Positions 33,003-41,232 of a stretch of 64,000 nt of DNA are shown here, one piece after another. The stretch's first letter is position 1; every line of letters starts with the position of its first letter. This stretch comes from Saccharothrix sp. ALI-22-I (lineage in GTDB: Bacteria; Actinomycetota; Actinomycetes; Mycobacteriales; Pseudonocardiaceae), in NCBI RefSeq assembly GCF_001984175.1, contig NZ_MTQP01000058.1, positions 62,001-126,000 of the forward strand, written 5' to 3'. The position numbers and the translations under genes were made by a program. The notes beneath the pieces are model-generated. The model did no database searches. It was not told the DNA's origin and saw only the letters and a list, made by a program, of their open reading frames with translations.

Positions 33003-34510
33003 ACACTGATGTCGAGTCCACAGCGCTGTTGCGCAAGCAGACCTACGACGAGCTGACCGAGGTGCTCTCCGAGGCGGATCTCCGCGGCGTGCGGGAGTGC
33101 GCCGAACGAATGCTCGCCGACCTCGGCGCCGAGCGGCAGGTGCGGGAGCGGACCGTGATGGTCGCCTACGGTGGCGGCAAGGACAGCGCGTACATGCTCG
33201 CGTTCGTCCGGGCCGTCCAGTTGCTGATCGCCCGCGAGTACGGTGACACGTTCACCATGCGGGTGGTGACCATGCGGCACGCGGGGATGCCGTACGCGGT
33301 GATGGCCAACGTCGATCGGTCGTACCAGGCGCTGCGGCTCTACGACGATCCGGACTGCGAACTGCTGCTCGTGGACGGCAACGAGGTGAATCCGTTCCAC
33401 GTGGATCGGCCGCAAAGCCCGGAAGTCGTCGAGCGCAACCGCACCGACATCCTGATGACGGGGCACCGCACATTCGCCGACGGCCGTCCGACGTTCTGCA
33501 ACGCCTGCAACTTCAGCGTGGCAGCGGCGTTCGGTCTCGCCGCCGCCTACGACGGCGGCGTTGACATGATCGTCACCGGGGACTCACCGCAGGAGCAGAG
33601 GTCCTACTTCCTGTGGATCTGCCGGCTGGCGCGCCGCCTCGGCGTCCGGCTGCCGGAACGCGGCGAGTCCGGGTCGGTGAGCTTCGGCAGTGTGCTGTCG
33701 GTGATCGACGACATCGCTGCGGCCTACTTCGCCGACATCCACGGCACCGGCGCGAAAACGGAGATCGCGGAGCGCAGGGTCGAGGCCCGCGTGCCGCGAC
33801 GGCTGAGCTTTTTCACGATCTACACCGACACCGCCTACGCCTCGGGCGACCACTGGGAACTGCTCACCGGCTACCTCCGCTTCGTCTTCGACGACACGGC
33901 GTTCAACTTCACGGAGTCCGACTGCGCCAATCCGGCCCTGATGGCCCACCTGCGGGCGCTGCGCTGCGAACGGCTGTACGGGCAGCGCTACGCGGATGGC
34001 CTCGCCGAGTACGTGGAGTTCGCGATCAACCTCATGCGCGGCAAGCAGATCCCCGAGTACCTGATCCAGGTGATGCGGGATCGCTACGCCGGTCCGGACG
34101 CGCCGGAGCGGATGCGGCAGGCGATGAACGCATACGCGCTGGACACCTTCGGGATCACCGAGGAACAACTGGTCGCGATGGTGTACTCGCCGTTCGCCGA
34201 GCGCGGGCTCGGCTTGGCGGACTACCTGCGTGTCGAGCACCCCGCGCTGGCGGCCCAGCAGGAGAGGATCGTGGCCGTCCTGAACGGACAGCGCGACCCC
34301 GATGTCGAGGAAAGCCTGCGGGCGATCTCGGGGCTGCGCACCGATCAGCTCCGCACGCTGTACACCAGCACGCTGCGACCGCGTTCCGGCGAACTCACCG
34401 GCGGGGCCATGGTGGACCTGATCCTGGAGGGCGATCCGCACAAGCGGACGGTGTTGACCAGGCAGGACCCGAACGGTCCGGCCGTGCCGGAACTGATCTC
34501 CGGCCGATGA
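32999..34510 (+). CDS. PP-loop (N-type ATP pyrophosphatase) enzyme with a Cys pair
   Basis: This is a 503-aa protein. The PP-loop is 'MVAYGGGKDSAYML' (GGGKDS at residues 58-63). A 'PTFCNACNFSVA' segment (Cys167, Cys170) follows, resembling the cysteines of tRNA-thiolating PP-loop enzymes, and 'MIVTGDSPQEQRS' continues the alpha-hydrolase fold. The C-terminal half is helical and unfamiliar. PP-loop enzymes adenylate a carbonyl or carboxyl oxygen so that nitrogen or sulfur can replace it. In this operon it could make an amide, amidine or thio derivative of the methylaspartate-derived residue. The exact reaction cannot be assigned. Confidence 0.75.
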   Translation: MNTDVESTALLRKQTYDELTEVLSEADLRGVRECAERMLADLGAERQVRERTVMVAYGGGKDSAYMLAFVRAVQLLIAREYGDTFTMRVVTMRHAGMPYAVMANVDRSYQALRLYDDPDCELLLVDGNEVNPFHVDRPQSPEVVERNRTDILMTGHRTFADGRPTFCNACNFSVAAAFGLAAAYDGGVDMIVTGDSPQEQRSYFLWICRLARRLGVRLPERGESGSVSFGSVLSVIDDIAAAYFADIHGTGAKTEIAERRVEARVPRRLSFFTIYTDTAYASGDHWELLTGYLRFVFDDTAFNFTESDCANPALMAHLRALRCERLYGQRYADGLAEYVEFAINLMRGKQIPEYLIQVMRDRYAGPDAPERMRQAMNAYALDTFGITEEQLVAMVYSPFAERGLGLADYLRVEHPALAAQQERIVAVLNGQRDPDVEESLRAISGLRTDQLRTLYTSTLRPRSGELTGGAMVDLILEGDPHKRTVLTRQDPNGPAVPELISGR

Positions 34511-34533
34511 CCGCGTTTCGAATGGAGGTACAG

Positions 34534-35718
34534 GTGAGCGATTCCCAGCGACACGACCGGGTGCAGACGCGGGCCGTGCACATCCGGGCCAGCGTGCCCG
34601 AGGGCAGTGTGCCCGCCGCGGTGCCGCTCTACCAGACCTCGCTGTTCACCTTCGAGGACCTGCCGACGTTCGCCGATGCCTGGTCCAAGCCGGACGGGGC
34701 GTTCACCTACAGCCGATTCGGCAACCCCACGACGAAAGCCTTCGAGGATGCCGTGGCGGACCTGGAAGGCGGCAGTTCGGCGATGGCCACCGCCTCCGGG
34801 ATGGGCGCGGTCAGCACCGTGCTGCTGTCCCTGCTGCGCACCGGGGACCACGTGCTCGCGCAACGCGGACTGTACGGCGGCGTCTTCACGCTGCTCGCCG
34901 ATCTGTGCGAACGCTGGGGCATCGAGGTCACCTACCTCGATGCCGAGGACCCTGCCGAGGTGGCCGCGGCGTGTCGCCCGACCACCAGGATGCTCTACCT
35001 CGAAACGATCGCGAACCCGTTGGGCCAGGTCTGCGACCTTCCGGCGTTCACGTCCGCGGCACAGCGCGCCGGACTGATCACGGTGGTGGACAACACCTTC
35101 GCCTCACCGGTGCTCTGCCATCCGCTGCGGCACGGTGCGGATGTCGTGGTGCACTCGACCACCAAGTACATCGGCGGCCATTCCGACGTGGTCGGCGGCA
35201 TCATCGTCGTCAAGGACCAGGAACTGGCGAGCACGCTGTGGCGGCGTGGCACGGAGCTGGGCGCGTGCGCCGACCCCTTCGCCGCGTGGCTCTCCATTCG
35301 CGGCCTGCAGACGCTGCCGGTCCGGATGCGCCAGCACTGCGCGAACGCCGAGGTGGTCGCCACCCGCCTGACGGAGCACCCCAAGGTGGCCAGGGTCTAC
35401 TGGCCCGGGTTGCCCGACCATCCCAGCCACGCCACTGCGCGTGCACTGCTCGACGGTTACGGCGGTGTGGTCGCCTTCGACCTGCACGGCGGGATGGAAG
35501 CCGCGCGCTCGTTCACCTCACGTATCCGGCTGGCCTCGCTGGCGCCGTCACTCGGCGGTGTCGGCACCACCGTGCTGCACCCGGCGAGCATCTCGCACAG
35601 CGGGATGGACCCGGACGCGTTGCGTGCGGCCGGAATCGACCAGGGCACGGTGCGGGTCGCGGTGGGCCTGGAGCACCCGGAAGACCTCTGGTCCGACCTC
35701 GCACAGGCGTTGGACTGA
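34534..35718 (+). CDS. Cystathionine gamma-synthase/lyase-like PLP enzyme
   Basis: This is a 394-aa enzyme from a GTG five bases after GGAGG (34524-34528); an ATG at 34507 overlapping the previous stop is the alternative. Cys/Met-metabolism PLP signatures are 'TYSRFGNPTTKAFEDAVADL', 'ATASGMGAVSTVLLSLLRTG', 'YLETIANPLGQVCDLPAF', 'VVDNTFASPVLCHPL' and 'VVHSTTKYIGGHSDVVGG' (Schiff-base Lys near residue 211). These enzymes perform gamma- or beta-elimination or replacement on amino acids with an activated side chain. Here the likely partner is whatever the ligase/PP-loop pair makes, but a housekeeping-like transsulfuration role cannot be excluded. Confidence 0.82.
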   Translation: MSDSQRHDRVQTRAVHIRASVPEGSVPAAVPLYQTSLFTFEDLPTFADAWSKPDGAFTYSRFGNPTTKAFEDAVADLEGGSSAMATASGMGAVSTVLLSLLRTGDHVLAQRGLYGGVFTLLADLCERWGIEVTYLDAEDPAEVAAACRPTTRMLYLETIANPLGQVCDLPAFTSAAQRAGLITVVDNTFASPVLCHPLRHGADVVVHSTTKYIGGHSDVVGGIIVVKDQELASTLWRRGTELGACADPFAAWLSIRGLQTLPVRMRQHCANAEVVATRLTEHPKVARVYWPGLPDHPSHATARALLDGYGGVVAFDLHGGMEAARSFTSRIRLASLAPSLGGVGTTVLHPASISHSGMDPDALRAAGIDQGTVRVAVGLEHPEDLWSDLAQALD

Positions 35719-35741
35719 CGATCCCGAGACCGAGAAGGACC

Positions 35742-36875
35742 ATGATGACTGTCGTCGAGCCCATGTTGAATGCCGAACCGAGCACGATCATCAAGCCGTT
35801 GGTCGACACGGCGCTGCTGCCCGGCCATGGGCTCCAGCACGACGTGGTCACCGCCGCACACCGGGTCTACGAGCACCTGATCGCGATCTGGGCGCCCGGT
35901 GTCATCGAGGCCGCGCACGATCTCGGCGTGTTCGTCGAACTGTCCGCGGGACCGGCCACGGCCGAGCGACTCGCCGAGCGGCTGGACACCGAGCCGCGGG
36001 CCACCAGGGTGCTCATGGACGCGTTGTACGCCTATGACATCGTGGAGCGGACGACCGAGGCCAGTGCGCCGCCGTCGTACCGACTGCCTGCGGCGATGCG
36101 GGAATGCCTGCTGCCCGGCGGCATGTTCAGCCTTGTCGGCAAGATCGCCTACGACCGCAGGCTGGCCTGGCGGGCGTGGCAGGACTTCGCCGGTGCGGTG
36201 CGCCGGGGCAGCAGGGATGGCAGCGGAAGCGACCAGCTCAACCAGATCTCGGTGGACGAGTACGAGTCGCTGGTGAGCGGGATCAACTTCTGGGCGCCGC
36301 CGGTCGTCCAGGTGCTCCGGCAAGGGCTGCGCGACCTGGCGTGGCCGTGCGACCGCGCGGTGCGGATGGTCGACGTCGGCTGTGGCACCGGTCTGTACGG
36401 CCAGTTGTTGCTGCGCGAGTTCCCACAGTGGACCGCCGTCGGGCTGGACGTGGCACGAATCGCGCCACTGGCCACCTCCCAGGCGGCCGAACTCGGTGTG
36501 GCAGCGCGGTTCGAGGCCACGGTGTGCGACTTCTGGCAGGACTCCTGGGGTCAGGACGTCGACCTCATCCTGCTGGCGAACATCTTCCACCTGCAGACCC
36601 CGGAGTCCGCCGAGACGTTGGTGCGACTGGCCGCCGAGGCGCTGGCCGAGGACGGCATGTTGTGCATCGTCGACCACGTCGTCGACGACGAGCGCACCGC
36701 GAAGTCGGCGCAGGACCGGTTCGCCCTGCTGTTCGCCGCGTCGATGCTGGCCACGGGCGGCGGGGACGCCTACACGCTCAAGGACTACGACGACTGGTTC
36801 GTCCGGTACGGGTTGCGCCGGGAGCGGATCCTGGAAACACCGATGCACCGCATCCTGTTGGTGACTCGTGCGTGA
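35742..36875 (+). CDS. SAM-dependent methyltransferase with N-terminal dimerisation domain
   Basis: This is a 377-aa protein. The N-terminal winged-helix dimerisation domain ('HLIAIWAPGVIEAAHDLGVF' then 'ERLAERLDTEPRATRVLMDA') is typical of acetylserotonin O-methyltransferase-like enzymes. The SAM site is 'VRMVDVGCGTGLYGQLLL' near residue 209, with 'AVGLDVAR' as motif II. It could O-, N- or C-methylate a free amino or oxo acid precursor; the C-methyltransferase of the mannopeptimycin cluster has the same architecture. It is the last gene of the precursor operon and ends 13 bases before a large palindrome. Confidence 0.85.
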   Translation: MMTVVEPMLNAEPSTIIKPLVDTALLPGHGLQHDVVTAAHRVYEHLIAIWAPGVIEAAHDLGVFVELSAGPATAERLAERLDTEPRATRVLMDALYAYDIVERTTEASAPPSYRLPAAMRECLLPGGMFSLVGKIAYDRRLAWRAWQDFAGAVRRGSRDGSGSDQLNQISVDEYESLVSGINFWAPPVVQVLRQGLRDLAWPCDRAVRMVDVGCGTGLYGQLLLREFPQWTAVGLDVARIAPLATSQAAELGVAARFEATVCDFWQDSWGQDVDLILLANIFHLQTPESAETLVRLAAEALAEDGMLCIVDHVVDDERTAKSAQDRFALLFAASMLATGGGDAYTLKDYDDWFVRYGLRRERILETPMHRILLVTRA

Positions 36876-36888
36876 AAGTCTCCGAACG

Positions 36889-36932
36889 ACCGGTGCCCCC
36901 TCAAGTGCCTTGGCACTTGAGGGGGCACCGGT
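36889..36932. terminator. Perfect 21-bp-stem palindrome between convergent operons
   Basis: The arms 36889-36909 and 36912-36932 are perfectly complementary and separated only by TT, beginning ACCGGTGCCCCCTCAAG. It lies between the end of the methyltransferase gene (plus) and an IS remnant plus the P450 operon (minus), which suits a bidirectional terminator. The unusual length and two-base loop also fit a transposon end or a small palindromic insertion. Confidence 0.6.
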
Positions 36933-37243
36933 GGTGGTGCGTCGGCGACGCAGCCTGTGAAGCCCCGGCCGGCGGATGATCCGCGCGACGCGCTTGTGCT
37001 CGACCGGGTGTCCGGCCTCGCGCAGCTCCGCAGTGATCCCGGGGACGCCGTAGGCGCCGGCCGAGCCCCGATGGACCGTGCTGATGAGGGGCCACCGGGC
37101 GGCCGTCGGCGGTGCCGCGGGCGGCCCGGGCGGCCGGGCCGCCCGCAGTGGCACGCCAGTGGTGGAAGCCGGACCGGGCGATGCCCATCACCCGGCACAA
37201 CCGCGTGACGCCTGATATGACCCGCACCGCCCTGACCACTCGG
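36933..37243 (-). pseudogene. IS3-family transposase (OrfB) N-terminal remnant
   Basis: Minus-strand frames carry pieces of the IS3 OrfB start. One phase reads 'VTRLCRVMGIARSGFHHWRA'. Another then reads 'ISTVHRGSAGAYGVPGITAE' and 'LREAGHPVEHKRVARIIRRP', the HTH_21 region that precedes the DDE domain. The frameshift between them and the lack of any catalytic domain show decay. The remnant stops at the edge of the palindrome and fills most of the 450-bp gap between the methyltransferase and P450 genes. Confidence 0.65.
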
Positions 37244-37325
37244 CCTTGCCGGAACGCGCCTTTCGCAGCGGTGACCCGGTCGACCGACGCGAATTCGCCC
37301 CGGGGCCGGGCGCGGCGACGCGTTG

Positions 37326-38537
37326 TCAGGCCGCCGGGACGAGCCGGACCGGCAGACTGGCGTAACCGGAGAAAACCGTGGAATAGAGGTTTTCCGGCGG
37401 TGCCGTCGCCTCGAAGTCCTGGACGTGTGCGCACAACGCGCTCAGCAACGCGGAAATCTCGGCCCTGCCGAGGTAGGCGCCGATGCAGAAGTGCGGGCCG
37501 TGCCCGAACACCACGTGATTGTTCGGTTTCCGGGACAGATCGAACGACATCGGGTCGGTGAACTCGCGTTCGTCGAAATTCGCGGACGCGTGCCACAGGG
37601 TCACGATGTCGCCGGCGCGGATCAGGGTGTCGTGCAGTCGCACGTCCGCGGTGGCCCGCCTGCCGACGTGCCGGGTCACCGTGGTCCAGCGAAGGATCTC
37701 GTCGACGGCGGTGGCGAGTTCGACCTCGCCCGTGCGCAGCCGTCGCCACTGGTCGGGGTGGGCGAGGAAGGCGGCCACCGCGCCGATCATGGTCAGCCTG
37801 GTGGTCTCCTCACCGCCGAGCACCAGGCCGTAGCAGTTCAGGATGATCTCGTCCTCGGACAGCGGGCGCCCGTTCACCTCACAGGTCGCCAGCATGCTCA
37901 CGACATCGGTGCCCGGGTCGCCGGCGCGGGTCTTGGCCAGCTTCGCGAAGTACATCAGGATCTCGTTCTTGGCCAACCAGCTGCGCATCGCGTCCTGGCC
38001 GGGCTCCTCGGCGGCCAGCGCCGACTTGGCCGTCCGCTGCACCTCCGCACGCTGCGCGTCGGGCACGCCGAGCATGTCGCAGATGGTGGCCAACGGGATG
38101 TGCGCGGCCACGTCGGCGGCGAAGTCGCACGTGCCTTGCCGGACGGCCTCGGCGACCACCTTGTCGGTCGCGGCCCGCATGTTCGCCTCGACCACCTGCA
38201 ACGCCCTCGGTGCGAACGACCTGAGCAGCGTCCGGCGCAGCTCACGGTGCCCGGACCCGTCCGAGATCGCGAGCATCTTGCCGGAGGCGGAGTCACCGCC
38301 GTTGAGCAACGTGTCCAGCACGTTGCCGTGCGCCGAGGAGAAGTTCTCCGCGTCCCGGTAAACCCCGACGACGTCCCGGTGCCGCGACAGCACCCAGAAA
38401 CCTGGCCGCTGTTCGGATTCCGCGTTCCAGTACACCGGCTTCTCGTCCCGCAACCCGCGCCAGAACGCGGTCAGGTCGTGCTCGACGAACGTGGTGGAGT
38501 CGGCCAGATCGATCCCGGTCGGCGCGTGCGTGGTCAC
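37326..38537 (-). CDS. Cytochrome P450
   Basis: This is a 403-aa protein from a GTG behind a GGAGGGA site; the start overlaps the exporter stop by four bases. The heme loop is 'VVFGHGPHFCIGAYLGRAEI' (axial Cys near residue 351). The ExxR helix is 'AVDEILRWTTVTRHVGR', and the I-helix is 'GLVLGGEETTRLTM' with a Gly-Gly-Glu-Glu-Thr-Thr groove. The C-terminal 'FSGYASLPVRLVP' resembles P450s of peptide and nucleoside-antibiotic clusters that beta-hydroxylate carrier-bound amino acids. Hydroxylation of a residue on a T domain, or of the finished peptide, is the likely role. Confidence 0.88.
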   Translation of the reverse strand: MTTHAPTGIDLADSTTFVEHDLTAFWRGLRDEKPVYWNAESEQRPGFWVLSRHRDVVGVYRDAENFSSAHGNVLDTLLNGGDSASGKMLAISDGSGHRELRRTLLRSFAPRALQVVEANMRAATDKVVAEAVRQGTCDFAADVAAHIPLATICDMLGVPDAQRAEVQRTAKSALAAEEPGQDAMRSWLAKNEILMYFAKLAKTRAGDPGTDVVSMLATCEVNGRPLSEDEIILNCYGLVLGGEETTRLTMIGAVAAFLAHPDQWRRLRTGEVELATAVDEILRWTTVTRHVGRRATADVRLHDTLIRAGDIVTLWHASANFDEREFTDPMSFDLSRKPNNHVVFGHGPHFCIGAYLGRAEISALLSALCAHVQDFEATAPPENLYSTVFSGYASLPVRLVPAA

Positions 38538-39853
38538 CTGGCTGATCCCTCCTCGGCTTTCGGCTCCGCCGCCGCGGCGTCCTCCGTGCCGCGGAAATGG
38601 CGCAGTGTAGGGCTGAGTGCGGCGATCAGCGCCGGGATGAAGCAGAGCCCGGCACAGACGAGCAGGGCGAAGCGGGAGCCGCCGAACTCGACGAGGATGC
38701 CGCCGAGGGCGGGCCCGATCGCGCCCGACGTGCCGTCCAGCGTGCCCATCGCACCACTGAGCTTGCCGCGCATCTCGTCCGGTGTGAGCAGCAGCTGGTG
38801 GGTCATGATCGTCGTGTTGGCCAGTGGTGCGACGAACGCGCCGGCGGCCAGCAGCAAGCCGGAGGCGAGCGGCGAGGTGAACACCGCCAGCAGCGGCATG
38901 ATCAGCGTCACCACCCACACGACGCCGGTGATGGAGAGGTAGGGGGTGAGCAGCCTGTGCAGTGGCGCGGCGGCCAACGCGCCGAGCAGGCCGCCGACGC
39001 CGAGCATCGCGACCATGATGCCGATCATCGCCGAGCTGACGCCCTGCTGCCCGGCACGGATGATGATGGTGATCAGCACCGCGGCGAACACGAGGTTCAG
39101 CACGACCGCGCACAACGAGGTCACCATGATGAACGGCTGGCGGACCATCCAGCGCAGGCCGCTGGTCAGGTCCTGCCAGAAGTGCGCCGGTGCCGGCGGC
39201 GGCCCGTCCTCGTCGGGTTCGGCCGGTCGGTCCGCGGTCGGCCGGCGTGGGATTCGCAGGAACAGCAACAACAGGACCGACAGCAGGCCGAGTGCGCTGT
39301 TCAGCAGGAACGGCAAGACAAGGGCCAGTCCCAGCAGGACACCGCCGAAGGTGTTGCCGAGCAACTGGCCGACCGACACCCGCACGTTGTTCAACGCCAG
39401 CGCGGTCGGCAACTGGTCGTCGGTCACCACCTGCGGCAACGAGGCCGCTTCGGCGGGCCACGTCGCGGCCAGTGCCGCGCCCTCGACGGCCGCGGCGATC
39501 AACAGGTGCGACAGGGTCAGCGCGTCGAAGTGGATTGCCACCGCCACGCTGGCGTAGCCGAGCGTCCGCAGCACGGCACACCCGAGCAGGATGTTCTTGC
39601 GGTTCGCCCGGTCGGCGAGTACTCCGGCGGGCAGCCCGGCCAGCAGTTGGGCGCCGACCAGCACGGAACCGACCACCCCGGCCAGCGCGGGCGAACCGAG
39701 CACCCAGAGCGTGAGCAAGGGGTAGACGATGACGAAGACCTGGTTGGTCAGCTCGGATGCGCTCTGCGCGAGCCAGAGCAGGTTGAAGTTCCGGTTCCGG
39801 GACAGCGGAACCTTGTCCGTGGCCGGACCGGCTGTCGTGGGCGTCTCAGTCAC
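38534..39853 (-). CDS. MFS exporter
   Basis: This is a 439-aa protein with twelve predicted hydrophobic helices in two sets of six, separated by a charged loop ('RRPTADRPAEPDEDGPPPAP'). The loop-2 motif is 'GVLADRANRKNIL'. It belongs to the DHA3-like drug/siderophore exporter type of the major facilitator superfamily. It sits between the dioxygenase and P450 genes on one transcript and very likely exports the cluster's peptide, giving self-protection. Confidence 0.88.
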   Translation of the reverse strand: MTETPTTAGPATDKVPLSRNRNFNLLWLAQSASELTNQVFVIVYPLLTLWVLGSPALAGVVGSVLVGAQLLAGLPAGVLADRANRKNILLGCAVLRTLGYASVAVAIHFDALTLSHLLIAAAVEGAALAATWPAEAASLPQVVTDDQLPTALALNNVRVSVGQLLGNTFGGVLLGLALVLPFLLNSALGLLSVLLLLFLRIPRRPTADRPAEPDEDGPPPAPAHFWQDLTSGLRWMVRQPFIMVTSLCAVVLNLVFAAVLITIIIRAGQQGVSSAMIGIMVAMLGVGGLLGALAAAPLHRLLTPYLSITGVVWVVTLIMPLLAVFTSPLASGLLLAAGAFVAPLANTTIMTHQLLLTPDEMRGKLSGAMGTLDGTSGAIGPALGGILVEFGGSRFALLVCAGLCFIPALIAALSPTLRHFRGTEDAAAAEPKAEEGSAR

Positions 39854-39883
39854 CGCAGCGTTCCCCCTTGGTCATCGCGCGGT

Positions 39884-40885
39884 TCACAGGATGATCCGGT
39901 TGCGCCGGTCGCTACTGGCGTAGATGCGCCGGACGTCCCGGATCAGGTTCAGTCGCTTCAGCCACCGGTCGTGGCCGTCGTAGCGCGGGGTGAACGGCTC
40001 CCGGCCGTGCACCACCTGGTAGTTGTCCACGAAGATCGCGTCACCCGGCGCCAGCGCGACCCGGTCGACCACGTCGCCGAACATCCGTTGCGTCCGGTGG
40101 ATCGCGTCCGTCGGTTCGCTTCCCGCCTCGGCGGACATGAAGTCGATGTCGAAGCGCAGATACGGCCGTTCGTGTGGGCCGAACAGCACCGAGCCGCGCT
40201 CGTAAGGCCTGCCGTCGAGGTGGTTGTCCGGCCCCACGCCGGTCGTGAAGCCGACCGCGTGGGAGTCGTCGGCGTAGAACCGGTACTCCGTCCGTCGTAG
40301 GGCCTCCCGCAGTTCCTGCGGAACCTCCAGGTCGGCCACTCGGACCACGGTCGTGCCCACCTCATCGGGATTGCGCAGGCAGAACAGGGAGACGTAGTCA
40401 CCACGGCACGGGTGATAGACGTCCTCGGTGTGCAGCGACAGTTCGATCTCGCTGCTGGCACTGGTCAGCGCCGCCTCCTGACCGGGAACGGGGCAGACGT
40501 CGTGCACCACCCGACCGTCCTGCTGGTTGGCCCAGCCGAACGGTTCCGCCAGCCCGGCACCGACCAGCAGCAGGGTCAGCTCCTCCCGGCGTCCCGCTCC
40601 GGTCTTGGCGGCGACGTCCCAACCGGCCGGAGTGGGCGCCAGGCCGGGATCGATCGGCAGGTTGGACACCATCGCGATGTCGGCTTCGTTTTCGCGCACG
40701 TCGCAAAGGAACTGCCGCAACCGCAACGGCAGGCGCTGGGCGTGGGTGGTCGCCGAGCCGGCCAGGGCCAGCGGATCCCAGTGCTGTCCGTGCGTGGCCG
40801 TGCCGACCTCGTCCACGAGCGCGGCGACCTCGGCGCGTTCGGCTCCGGTGAGTTCGAGCCGATTCGGACTCCGTCGCGTGCTCAT
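39884..40885 (-). CDS. VioC/TauD-like Fe(II)/2-oxoglutarate dioxygenase
   Basis: This is a 333-aa protein from the ATG at 40883-40885; an in-frame extension to 40954 looks non-coding. Metal ligands appear as 'IELSLHTEDVYHPCRGDY' (His and Glu of HxE) and 'NYQVVHGREPFTPRYDGH' (distal His). 'DRWLKRLNLIRDVR' carries the 2-oxoglutarate-binding Arg. The overall pattern is that of the clavaminate-synthase-like amino-acid beta-hydroxylases (VioC, AsnO, MppO types), which act on free Arg, Asn or enduracididine. It would hydroxylate a precursor amino acid. First gene of the minus-strand operon, divergent from the NRPS genes. Confidence 0.85.
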   Translation of the reverse strand: MSTRRSPNRLELTGAERAEVAALVDEVGTATHGQHWDPLALAGSATTHAQRLPLRLRQFLCDVRENEADIAMVSNLPIDPGLAPTPAGWDVAAKTGAGRREELTLLLVGAGLAEPFGWANQQDGRVVHDVCPVPGQEAALTSASSEIELSLHTEDVYHPCRGDYVSLFCLRNPDEVGTTVVRVADLEVPQELREALRRTEYRFYADDSHAVGFTTGVGPDNHLDGRPYERGSVLFGPHERPYLRFDIDFMSAEAGSEPTDAIHRTQRMFGDVVDRVALAPGDAIFVDNYQVVHGREPFTPRYDGHDRWLKRLNLIRDVRRIYASSDRRNRIIL

Positions 40886-41232
40886 GCCGCGGTGATCTCG
40901 TAGAAGGCGGACCGGAACTCGATCCCGACTCGTTCGGCCTGGTTGGACACCCAATACCTCCCGCGTGCTGTCCAGATGGTCCTCAACCTTGCCGAACGCC
41001 GGAGCGCAAATCCACCGGATTAAGCCATTCCCGAAAAACGCAAGTCAGCGCGTCGGACGAAATTTGAACGAGCGGGGAACAGGACGCGAACGGCATGTCT
41101 TATTTGTGGCTGGCTTAATGATGTAGAGCCGCGGCACCTGCGTCAGTAGTGTTCAAATCGTCTGTCGTCAAGTTCGGCGGAAAATGGGTCTGACGTGCAT
41201 AAACCGTCCTGTGTGATTCGTGGAGGTCGTCA
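40886..41232. promoter_or_regulatory. Divergent promoter region of the NRPS and dioxygenase operons
   Basis: This 347-bp gene-free stretch includes an AT-richer middle. A perfect nine-base inverted repeat, ATTAAGCCA at 41019-41027 and TGGCTTAAT at 41111-41119, is separated by 83 bases. Its TTAAG core also appears in the palindrome before the ArsR-like regulator gene (21756-21775). The arrangement suits two operator half-sites controlling both directions, perhaps with looping. The NRPS ribosome site is GGAGG eight to twelve bases before the ATG. No -10/-35 is assigned. Confidence 0.45.

Noticed and set aside
35719-36875. Methyltransferase frame reaching back to 34905
   Set aside because: The upstream part is an out-of-frame shadow of the CGS-like gene; the ATG at 35742 follows GAGAAGGA and gives the usual length.
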